NCBI GenBank assembly: GCA_018697195.1 | Contig: JAGMWU010000125.1 | Span: 36,001-100,000, forward strand | Reading direction: 5' to 3' | DNA: 64,000 nucleotides | DNA from: Certhia americana | Lineage: Eukaryota > Chordata > Aves > Passeriformes > Certhiidae | Shown: positions 53,933-64,000 of the stretch, piece by piece | Layout: each line of letters starts with the position of its first letter | Position numbering within the stretch: the stretch's first letter is position 1 | Notes under the pieces: generated by a model | The model's database searches: none | Seen by the model: only the letters and a program-made list of their open reading frames with translations | Told to the model about the DNA's origin: nothing | Position numbers and translations under genes: made by a program

Positions 53933-56900
53933 CCCTAAAGCTTTTATTTTTCAGTCCCAAAGCACTTTGCAGAGGTAAATCACAGAGAACACTGAGTGAT
54001 TTACACAGATAGAATATACAGAAAATCTGGAATGGGCAAATGACCCTTCCCATGGGCCCATCATTACTCAGAGGAGGAGCATGAGAGGGATTAACTTGCA
54101 GGAAGAGTAGCTCCCTCTGGGCCCCCTGTTAGCATGCCTGAATACCCTGAAGGATAGAGCAAGGCTGGAAGAACCTGCCCCAGTCAGCTTAGCAACAGGA
54201 GGGCAGAGAGTTTATGATGTCCACTGCTGCTTCCTGCAAAGGAGGCTGGCCACACACCCACATAGGGAAAATGCTGCTGGAAAGGACAGGCAGGTATCAA
54301 TGGCTATGAACACAAGAAATGATGTCTTGGTCTAAGGGCTGGAGCAGCATTCCACAAAGGCTTAGAGGGATAAAGCATACAACATATATGTGTCACATAT
54401 AACAGTTTGATTAAATAAGAAATTATTGATACGTTAAATACACGTATTGTCAGTGAATCCTACACTAATCTGAGTTTAACTCAAAAACCCTCAGGTCTTT
54501 TGCAGGCCTCTAAACAAAGAGATAATCTCCCTGGGTTTAGGGGGAGTCTTGGAACTGCCTATGAGATCTGCTTTCAGAAGCAAATATGTGGTCCAGTGGT
54601 CTTATTCTGTTTACAAAAGTTTACTTCCCTTCTTCAGGTATGTCCTGACTGTAGCAATTTCTCCACTTGCTTCAACAAAAAAAACCACTATTTTAAATGT
54701 ATATCCTAGAAAATGGTCATTTTCTGCCTCTCTGTGTGTTTCTTCTGAAGCTTCCAAAATGGCTATTTTTTCTATCCAAACATACTAATTACTCAAGATA
54801 CAAGTGCCAACTTTGTCTGTTTGAAAACACCGTCTGCAGCCGCTTTGTTGTTGGGTATTCCCTTGATCTGGGTGAAGGGAAAACACATTCTCAGCAACTA
54901 ATTTCGAAGATGCAACCTGTGAGAAGAACTTCTCTCAAAGCAGTGATGGGACCAGGGCTCCTCTTGCCCAGGAAAGCTCCCTGTCAGGCCACAGGGAGTG
55001 ATAGGCAGAAAGAAGATGTCTCAAGTGACAGCAAAAAATGTCTGCAACTTAAATTTCAAGTAGAAAAAAACCCACGGGTTTCTTTATATATTTTATGGAA
55101 GTAAAGAGCCTGTATTTCCCCAGAGAGTTCCAGTTCTTTGAAGAAACAGTTAAGTGATTCTTTCTGCACCACCTGCAGCCTTTCAGACCATCCATCCATA
55201 AGCATGTTTCACTTGCAGCAACCTTCCAGAGAGGGAACAGACTTCAAATTATGGAAGAAAACAGATTGTAGTATCAATTCTAACCCACATCTCAAAACTA
55301 TTAATAGGAGACTTTGGGAAGAGATACTCAGAACACATTTTTAAATTTCCTTGAAATGAGCTGGATTAGGGCAGAGTATTGAAGGAGCAGAGCTAAAAAT
55401 TGGCAATATGCTGCTGAGAAATAATTATTTTGTGTAGGGGTGCTTGATGTCTGTAACAGATTTGATCCAATGATAAATGGAAAATAAAATGACTTCTGAC
55501 AATGGTGGAATGAAAACAATCCTTATTTATGATGTGTGGCTACCCTTACTAACATTACCCCAAGGTATTCTACCCCAGAGAATCAAAATATTGCAGGCTA
55601 ACTCTAACTGCAGCATTCACCATCACTTGCTATATATGTTCTGTGAAGTTAATAGGGATACTGGCCACATTTGCTCAGAAAAATCGCTTTTTCCTTATCC
55701 TTTGGATTCTTCAAAAATAGTACAGAGAATTAGGAGGCTACAGTATGTCAAGATGCAGAAAGAGATTAAGTAAAAAAGATGTGCAGAGAATGAAAATAGC
55801 TGTAAGGAAAGGAAGATCTAGGGGTAAAAAAATGAGTAAATCATTATCCCTCCACAGCTCTCCCTGAGCTCTGCCTCCTTGGGGATTGGGAATTGGTTTG
55901 GAATTTTGTATTTGGGCTACCAAATTAAATTCTTCAACACTGTTATTCAACGACATGCAACAGTAAGAAATAATGGCTTTTCTTTTTTTATAAAAAACAG
56001 TAAGACAAAAGAATGCAACTTCTCAAAATGAGAGGCTGTATGATGACCTTTGCTGTATAATCAGAAGTCCCAGCTTAAACAATCACTTTTGCTATGAGGG
56101 CAATGCAGCCTTCTAATATGTGGTGTGACAAACACAAAAATAAATGGCTTTCATGAGATGTACACACAGAGAGGAAGATGAAGCAACAGAGCATTTTGTG
56201 CTGGAAGTGATTTTCCTGCCTCTCTACATGATGCCAGAAGAACACAGCGACTGTGAAGGTTTCCCCACTTCTGTCTTGGTTGCAGGATCTTGTAAGAGCT
56301 GATTCAAAAGCAAAAGGGCAGATGTCAATCCTTGATCTTTCTGTTGAGAGGGTGATCTATTAAAGACTTGGCTAGCTGGGTATCTACTCCCTCAACAGGC
56401 TGCCAAACCCATTGCTTAAGTTAACAAACTCCTATTTGCCAGATCAGTGCTGACCCTACATCAAAAGCTCGGTCTCCTTTCATTGAATCTGCAAGTCATC
56501 CAAAAATAATTTACCAATTGGGAAAGGTAATGATGGGAGGTAAGCATCGGAATCTCAGTGGTGGCTATGTAAAGAAACTGGAAAAAAAGAAGTCAGATTT
56601 CTCTCCGAAAAGAAGTGCATATTTGTCCACTCTAAGTGCAGTTTGCTAAACTTCCTTAATCAGAAAAAAGGAGGGGGAGCAAACTTCCCAAGACCTTCTC
56701 TCCATAAGCATCCCAGCAAAAGAAGACAGACAGTGTAGGTAAATAATAATGCTGGCTGAATTGCCCAATATGTCTATTTAATTAGCACTTAAAGAATCAC
56801 AAATGTTTTCTCCTTACTTGAAGGAGAGAGAAGAAGAATAGAAGAATGTCCCTGGAATTGCAGAGGGCAAGAGGAGGTTTATAGACCAGTTAAGGAGAAA

Positions 56901-57137
56901 ATATTGCAATGCATATCCAAACCGTAAAGACAAAAAAAAAGCTCCACATTTCTTTCTGTTTTTGTCTTGTACATCACTGGCATGTCAGGTTTGATATAGC
57001 AGCATTTAATCCCTCTGGACAAACAAAAGGGGTGCCAAGACACTGATTTTCTATACATTCACAATTCTCCCACTACTGCAGAACTGGTGTGTGTGTCTTG
57101 GAAAATATTTCTCCATAAACGCACACATGCAAAATAA

Positions 57138-57350
57138 AATCACAGAATCACAGAATAGAGTGGGTTCAAAGGCAGCGCTAAGGTCATCTAGTCCAAATGC
57201 CCTGCAATGAGCAGGAGCATCCTCAACTAGATCAGGTGGCTCAGAGCCCCATCCAGCCCTAGCCTTCCAGGGCTAGGGCATCCATCACCTCTCTGAACAA
57301 CCTGGTTCAGTGTTTTGCCATCCTCATTGTAAAGAAATCTTTTCCACAGT
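57138..57350 (-). mobile_element. CR1 LINE 3' fragment, minus orientation
   Basis: The plus strand opens with a tandem aatcacag motif, the reverse complement of the CR1 3' end (attctgtgattctgtgatt). It then runs through the reverse complement of the CR1 tail: 'gtcatctagtccaa', 'catccatcacctctctgaacaacctg' and 'gtaaagaaatcttttcc'. CR1 is the main non-LTR retrotransposon of birds and its copies are usually 5'-truncated, as here (about 210 bp). The element points the same way as UNC5C. It is too decayed to encode anything, and its inner boundary is approximate. Confidence 0.85.
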
Positions 57351-60203
57351 CATTTTCAGAGGCACAGTAATTTGTAAAATGTGCACAAACTGTTCTAACA
57401 ATTATTGATGCTATTGAACTTCCTGCCCTTTAACAATGGAATTTTCTTGCCCCCAAAAGCATCAGTTCTGCAGGGCTCCATTTATTTTTGTTGCTGTTAT
57501 CTTTTATGACAGTAAGCCATAAAATCAAATGTGTTCCCTCAAAAGAACTCTCATCTTTGTTTTTTAAAACCAGTGTTCTTATTCTTTTCTACATTAATGG
57601 GAAAATATTCCAAAGACATAAAGGCATAAAAAAGACAATGCCCTGCTTTGTAGCTCACATACATAGGAAATGAAAGAGTCAAAGATGTGAACTATACATT
57701 TCCAAAGCACCCATTTGACTTCTTTATGACAATGCTTAGCGTTTTGCATAAAGAAGAAAAATTCCAGTGAGTCTGAGGATTTAAAAACAGAATGTAATGA
57801 TCTTCTGTGTAAAGCCTCAGGTTTCTCAGACTCGATCAGTATAAAATATTTGCAAGGCTCTCTCTTCAGGCTAATTTAATTAAATAAAGTGGTACTAGAA
57901 CACCCTGTCACTATTACAGTTCTCATCCTCTCCAACCAGAAGGCAACAACTCCCACAGAGTCCCTGAGCATGTTCTTTACAGTAATGCTTTACCCACTGT
58001 TTAAAAATACTTCACAGTGCAAAGTATATATAACTATTGCTCTCCTTTTTTACCTTCTCTCTTTCACAAAGAAAAAAAAAAATACAGAGAAAAATTATAT
58101 GACTATTTCCTTTCCTCTCTTAAAAATTGACCTTCTTAATACATACAACATTTCTATCTAGCAGGTCTCTTCAATGAGAGCTTGGCAGCACTCTAATTCC
58201 ATCTTGTGTGCCATTGCTATTGCTGTGCTGTTTTCTCTGGTCTTCTCAATGACAGAAACAAATTTGCCTTATAGGAAGAGTTCATCATCTCTACACAGAT
58301 TTCATTCCTGGGCACAGGCTCAAAGTCCATGAACACAGTCTTTTGCAAATCAAAACCTATTTCTCTCTTTCATGCATCATTTACAATCCCAAGGTGATGT
58401 ACTGCTAGCATCACACCTGTATTTTAGTGCGCTTTCTTCCTGATTACTCATCCTTCAGAAAAGAAAGCACAAGTGACCTTTACTCTTTTTCTCTCATATT
58501 TTATTGTCTGTTTGCCTTGTTCCTCTTTGCTTTGCTTGTCTGTGTAAAGAATTGAAAGCCTGGTTCAAACCCAGCAGCAGAGTATCTCCTCAGCACAGTC
58601 CTCCTTTCATACACAGGCAGAACACACCTTAGGAAGAGTAAAATACCAAGAAAGAAGAAAGCACACAGTTTTCAGTTGCTGGGATTACATGACTGACCCT
58701 GCAGAAACACTGTGTAAATGAGATCCCTTTGAGCCCCAGGTTACCCACGGGAAGTCTAGATCTAATCTGGTTTGTGGGCAGTTTCTCCTGCCTTTCTAAC
58801 CACAAGTCAGGAGGCAGCAGCAGTGTAGGCTTGGACCTAGAGGGATCCTTACGTCATTCTCTGAGAAGCTCAGTCATTACTTCTGTGCCCTAGGTTACAA
58901 CTGCACTAGAGCTAGTCAAAAATAGCAAAAGAAACCAAAATAGTCTCAAAAGTGATAGAGTCCCAGGGCTTTGCCAGCCTGACTGGTGCAAGCTGCCATG
59001 CTGCTATCTTCTTCGGGTGCCAGAACGAACCATCACACCCACTGTCTCCTACAATATATTTTTTTTCCTGCATCTTAATCTGCAGTGAATATATTTTCTT
59101 GGGCTTCCATTGCTTTAAAGAAAATACTATTTTATCACAACCTTAATTAAATTCTTTATCCATTTCTATACCACTTATGTGCTATGAGCCCTAGATTCCA
59201 AATCTGCCTACAGGAAGGTAAACAAACACTGCAGCTGTGACATGCATTAATCAATATTCTGGCAACAACCAGGCTGACTGACAAATTTGGATTTTGATGA
59301 CAGTTTCATTTTAACAAGCTATTAGTACGACTAAGTTTGTGGCTCTTGTGCTAATAATCTGACATGCACAGCTTTTAACACCGTCTTCCCCCCACTGAAC
59401 TCTAGTAGATGATATTAATCTTTAATTGATAATGGTTCTCATTTGCATATAATTGCTGTGGTTTATTATGCAAAGTTTTTGTCCTCTGAAATATTTTGAT
59501 GCTTCCCTTTCAAAGATTTGCCTTTCGCACTTGCAGAATGCAATTTCTTTTATAGCATCACCAAGTTTTCCCACAATGAGATTTTTGAGAAAAAAGAATG
59601 AGTATTTTACCTGTAGTGAAAAACTTTCATGTTTCTAAATGGTGATGCTTATGAAAACTTGAAAAATTAACCCAGTCATAGCTGTCCTTCTGTTTGCCCA
59701 TCTTCATTCCCTTGGGTTCCCATGAAATGAAAAGCTCCAAAGACGTATTAAGCATCGCTTAATAAATTAAAATAAAAATAAATATTTCTTTTTAAGTGTT
59801 TCTCCTGCAGTCAACTTGTGGAAAAGCCAATTTTTACAAATGAATATACAGGCTTTTTTTCTGCAGCCTTTCTTCCTACACCAGTCTTCTCTTTTTCAAG
59901 TAAGAGTACCAAGGAAAGCTTATGGTTTTGATCTCTGTGCAAGTAAATGAGCTGAAACAAATAAAACCTGGTTCACAAGAGACTTCCAAGACATCTGGTG
60001 GAGTTATTTTTCTAAGTAATTAGACCAAGTGGTGGTGTAATTCCCCAATGGAAAGTACCTTCTCGCTTGGTATCCAGTTATTTCTCAGAGCCATCAAAAC
60101 AGCAGTAAGTCCTGCTTCTCTCCTTGCCTGTGTCTCAGATGCTATTGATTACCAGTCTTCCCAAACACTGCTTTATTACTCAAGTCTTTAAACAGCCACT
60201 CCT

Positions 60204-60276
60204 TTTTTTGTTGTTGTTGTGGGGGTTTTTTGGGTTTTTTTTTTTATTTTTTGGGGTTTTTTTTGCTTTTTGTAGT
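60204..60276 (+). repeat. T-rich low-complexity stretch with G runs
   Basis: Runs of T are interrupted by gttgttgttg, ggggg and gggg blocks. On the sense (minus) strand this is an A/C-rich tract about 0.9 kb upstream of exon 2 in the numbering, which is downstream of exon 2 in transcription. It is low-complexity DNA with no element family assigned. Confidence 0.8.
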
Positions 60277-60932
60277 GCTATGAGGATCCTGGTTTACTTC
60301 CATGAAAGTCAGTCAGATTTCTAGTATTGACTGAGGAAGGATGCTAAGAAACTGTAGCTCTCCTTACAGCTCTATGGAGCAGGCAGAGAAGTGCAATGAA
60401 TAACAGCCTGGTGCTTGCTCTGGATCAATAGTGCTCTAAAGTGTGCCCAGGTGTGCTTTCTTCTTCTTTCTTGCTGAAAACTGATTAAATTTCTCCTTTT
60501 TTTCTCATATCTCCCCAAGAAAACATCATTCTAGTAACAACCCAATTGCTCCTTGACACTTTGGGGAGAATGTGGTTCTCCATCTATGACAACAACACAA
60601 TGCAACCACTGTGAATTTTTGACACTGGGGAAGTGAACTGGGAGTAAATCTGTCTGAAGAAAGGAATTTCATTTTGTTTGTGCATGGTTCTCCTGGTTTT
60701 CTGGTTTCAGATTTGGTCAGGGTGCTCTACACTCTGGTTTCACTAGCTGACCTGGATGCAGGAACCACCCCTTTGGAATGACAGGAACGTTTTGTAATGC
60801 CAGATATAGAATTCACATCTGTAACAGGAATAAAGAAAAGCAGCTGCCATATGAAACAGCTGCTAGATTATAAGAGTGGACTTGATATAATGGTGTTCAT
60901 TCTCATCCCTTCACAACATAACACAAACTCAC

Positions 60933-61154
60933 CAGAGGTTTCATCTACTCTCTCATCCACCACATGATCCTTCTGATGAACCCACTCGCTGTTGCACTTG
61001 AAATAGATCTGTGTGGCTGGGCTTGCTTTGCAGTACAGATTCACAGGCTTGTTCTTCACAATGTAAGCCTCTTCGGGTTCAATGAGGAAGTGGGGCAATG
61101 GCTCTGGAGGATCAGATGGAAAAGTTTCTGGAAGCTCATGAAAAAAGTCATCAT
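60933..61154 (-). CDS. UNC5C: UNC5C exon 2: first half of Ig1 domain
   Basis: This 222-nt exon starts with two bases that complete a codon begun in exon 1. The acceptor is tttacag and the donor is G|GTGAGT. It encodes the mature N-terminus ([12 protein letters not shown]...) and the first strands of Ig1. Two cysteines are visible, in NLYCKAS and in [11 protein letters not shown]5 Ig1 uses four cysteines in two disulfides, and the partners CQC lie in exon 3. The segment ends at [10 protein letters not shown], with the last Gly codon split across the intron (phase 1). The proline- and acid-rich start ([10 protein letters not shown]) is the linker before the Ig fold. Ig1 and Ig2 form the netrin-binding part of UNC5 receptors, and Ig1 also contacts FLRT proteins; this is family knowledge. 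I recall the human exon as nearly identical. Confidence 0.97.
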
Positions 61155-64000
61155 CTGTAAAGGAAAAAAATGAAAGAAACAAAATTCAGCTGGCAGACAC
61201 TTACAAAAACTTAATGAAAATTGTAAAAGGTGCATACTTTTTGAATAAAATGTTATCTTAGGAGCTTTCCTAAACTGAGGCCTAGAGGCACTGCTGTTTC
61301 CAGTCTAAAAGAAACTGTTCTTTACATCCTAAGCATTCCTTTCTCTCTGTGATGTGACAGGGACGTGCACATTCACAGTCTGGGATCAGTCCTTTGTTAC
61401 CATCATTGGCAATACCAGCAATAAAGCTTTCTGTTAGTGCTTGGTAGAGTTGCCTGCAAAACCATAAAGAAAAATAACAGAAACTTCCAGAGGCTTCAAG
61501 GTCACACTTTCAATTGTGACTTATCACACTGCATAATCAGGTACATGCAATAGCTACTGCCACCTGAGACTGGTCCAAATAGGAAACAGTACCTTTTGTT
61601 TCAGATGAGCAATTTGAAATCTGCTGAGGGCAAAAGACTAAATGCAAGTACAGTCTGCAACTCTTTCTCTGTATAACTTTCCTGCTAATGAAGGTTGCAA
61701 GCTATGCTTTATTTACTCTGTCAGTAGTACATTGGTCTGTGCAGTCCTTGCCTGGTGGAGAGGATGTGGGAGCTGGGACATGGGGCAGGGCAGCTGTGAA
61801 ATGGTGACATTCTAGGCAAACACAGACACATGTTATTGACATAAAGAACTTCAGCACCTCTCTCGTGCTGCTGGTAAAGAATTAAGTCAGTGAAAGAAGT
61901 CTGGAGAAAGAGCAAAAGAATCCATCACAAGGAAGGCAAGACTGAAAACACCAAAAGTGCATTCCCTTTCTCTTGGGTTTTAAAAACATTTTTTTGTGAT
62001 TGTTTTTCATGGTGCACCGAGAAACCCGAGAATGTAAAAGTCTTTTTTCCTCCAGAAAGAGGTTCAAAAATGAGCCGTCTCTTCTGTTTTTTCATGAGTG
62101 TTTATTCTTTCTTATCTCTAACATTTTAATTCTTTTATTATACATAATTCTTTCTCTGACCCACAGAGATCTGTGCAGCAAGTTAGTCCAGGCACAAATC
62201 CCACCCACACAGGGCAGTGTGTACTTTCATATTAAAACCCACATAAACAGTACTTACAATAATTTTCCAATAAATACCACCTTTGCTAGAAAGTCAGTCT
62301 CTACTCCAAGCCAACCAGAAAGTGCCACCTTCAGAGCAGAAAATGGAGCAGATGAAGAAGGAAGAAGCCCAGAAACCACAACGTTTTCTCCACCTTGCCT
62401 TCACTTGCCTGCCATTCTAGAAACCCCAAAAATCTAAAATTCTCATCCTGTGATAAACTACACACTATGCTACTATCTAATACACATTCCTGAAAGCTCT
62501 GCTTCATCCTAGAGCCTAAAAAGCCTTTTCCATGAACAAAGGTCATAAACAGTGTTTGTCAAAGGTTTTTAAATCCCTTAAACATACAAAGAGATATTTC
62601 TCAGAATTCCAGATTCCCACACCTTTCCCCCCTCCCTCTTCACAAATCTTCTTTTCTAACCCCTCTGCCCCTTTGTGCAGAGGAAGTCTTCCACATCAGA
62701 AAGCACCAAATTCAGTGGAGAATAACCCTGTGCCCATCTCCCTCCCCACGTGCCATCAGAACATCCAGGAACATCCAAGAGGCTCCGAGCAGCAAAGCGG
62801 TGGAGGGCACTAACTCCTGACACTCCCGCCAGCGGTGAGCTGGCAGTTCCGAAGGCCTCGTTCAATCTCCCCTTTCTGCCTCTGACACAGTCATCATTAT
62901 AGCCAGGGACGGACGCTGAGGCTGATCAATAAAACGCCACGGAACATCCCACTGAAATCCTGGCTGGCTATCTCCTCCCTGCCAGTCTTCATGAAGATGA
63001 AATGTCAGATGGCTCCCTCCCCAAACCTGAGACCTCCCAGTGCAGGCTGTGTCCAGAATTACAAGGGGCATGACACTCCTTCCAGATACTGCTTTTCAGA
63101 GAGACAAGAAGGAACAGGGACAGATGAAGGAGAAAGGGGAAGAAGGTAATACAGGACCCTTCCGTGCAGCTGTACGAAGGTAAACTGCATGTCTTTATCA
63201 GTGATGGGAAGACCTTACAGAGCAAACCATTTTGTGAACCTCCTAAAATGTTTATGAAGAGAACATATGTTCACCAATTTTTTTTCCTCTTTTATTCCCT
63301 CCCCCCCTTTTCATATTAATTTAAAAATACTCCTGTCCTTGGTGTCTCATTTTATATAAGGAGTATTAGGCCTGACTCACTACTGCATCACTCCCTGAAA
63401 GTTAATAGAAGTGAACTGGTTCAAAGATAGAAAAAAGGGCCAATAAATAAGGCCTGACATTCTTCTAGAAAAGGGAAAATCTGTGACATAATATAACACT
63501 TCTGTTTCCATCTCCAATTAATCATTTCCAGATACTCAAATTAAATTTAATTTTTTATTACTTTCCCATGCTTCCTTCTATTTCTGCAGTTTCCTTTTCA
63601 CTCTGACCATACCAGCCTCCTTCTTCTGCAATCCTATTTCCTCTCCTCATTAGGTATTTCTTCCTTGTTCCATTTTACTCCCCGTTTTTGTCCAAAAAGA
63701 AAGACAAGTTACAGTAAGTTAATGGGAGTCCTCATTTGGTTTCATGATAATGAAACATGTCTGAACTGAATCAAGAAGATTTCTGGCATTCCTCATCCCC
63801 TTGCATGCACACCTCCCTTCTTCCCCTCTCCCACGTGCTGCTCCATAGACATCCACGACACAGAAACACTAGAGATGAATCATTTTCCCTGAATTGCCAC
63901 AGGACATATCTTTTTCTTCTGGTCATTTAATTGCAAATCAGCAAGCAGACAGATGGAAACTAACAAAGCACACATATGTTTTATAATTAAACAAGTATTG
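61155..64000 (-). other. UNC5C: UNC5C intron 1, 3' part
   Basis: This is intronic sequence leading to the exon 2 acceptor at 61156-61155. The acceptor follows a long pyrimidine tract (minus strand ...tttttttcctttacag). No coding sequence is recognised. Open frames here, up to 145 codons at 62000-62437, resemble nothing known and fit chance. A CpG-bearing stretch at about 62780-62945 stands out from the CpG-poor surroundings and is listed separately as a candidate regulatory element. The first exon and the promoter are not in the window. Confidence 0.85.
62780..62945. promoter_or_regulatory. CpG-rich patch in intron 1, candidate regulatory element
   Basis: About ten CpG dinucleotides occur in roughly 165 bases, while the surrounding intron has almost none. 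CpG retention in an intron can mark an enhancer, an alternative promoter or conserved unmethylated DNA. No TATA box, ORF or splice-bounded exon was found here. The call rests on composition only. Confidence 0.25.

Larger units (their letters stand above)
43072..60932 (-). other. UNC5C: UNC5C intron 2
   Basis: This 17.9-kb intron separates the two Ig1 exons. Its donor is GTGAGT and its acceptor is ccctgacag. It holds an inverted CR1 fragment near 57.2 kb, an ERVL-type LTR remnant near 46.9 kb, an (AAAT)n array at 53.9 kb, a 28-base A run at 52.9 kb, a T/G-rich stretch at 60.2 kb and a G-rich tract at 44.08 kb. The longest open frame, 167 codons on the plus strand at 51181-51684, has no recognisable domain and is probably chance. 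AT-rich stretches such as 45120-45290 look like possible conserved noncoding DNA, but nothing in them can be named. No other gene is seen. Confidence 0.9.

Noticed and set aside
62000..62437. 145-codon plus-strand open frame in intron 1
   Set aside because: No similarity to a known protein, and it runs through ordinary intron with phenylalanine- and serine-rich low-complexity sequence.

Overview
The window is an internal piece of one vertebrate gene, the netrin receptor UNC5C, read on the minus strand. Seven constitutive coding exons and one cassette exon are recognisable. They encode both Ig domains, both thrombospondin type 1 (TSP1) repeats, the transmembrane helix and the start of the cytoplasmic tail. 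The signal-peptide exon lies beyond base 64000. The ZU5, UPA and death-domain exons lie before base 1. The constitutive exons total 1176 nt (392 codons), all splice phases agree, and no frame break is seen. The organism is a bird, probably a songbird: two CR1 LINE fragments are typical of avian DNA, and two LTRs resemble avian ERVL-type LTRs as I remember them. No other protein-coding gene, tRNA, rRNA or CRISPR array is supported.

Layout in transcription order, from high to low coordinates: intron 1 (64000-61155, incomplete); exon 2, first half of Ig1 (61154-60933); intron 2 (17.9 kb, with an LTR remnant, a CR1 fragment and a G-rich tract); exon 3, second half of Ig1 (43071-42928); intron 3 (14.0 kb, with a long CR1 fragment, a nearly complete solo LTR and a one-base N gap flanked by a 47-bp duplication); exon 4 and exon 5, Ig2 (28889-28786 and 18548-18368); exon 6, first TSP1 repeat (16314-16147); exon 7, second TSP1 repeat (14960-14796); a 13-kb intron; a 57-nt cassette exon (1835-1779); and the transmembrane exon (320-129). 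Exon numbers assume a single upstream exon 1.

The most interesting item is the 57-nt cassette. It has an AG acceptor and a GTAAGT donor, matches the phase of both neighbours, and would add 19 residues between the second TSP1 repeat and the membrane. Around it lie a pyrimidine-rich tract, a cluster of YCAY tetramers upstream and a TGCATG element downstream, which is the layout expected of a PTB/NOVA/RBFOX-regulated neural exon. That regulation is inferred, not shown. I found no new biological system beyond this. Most of the rest is ordinary intron with old retroelements, simple repeats, a few strong hairpins and some candidate regulatory stretches.
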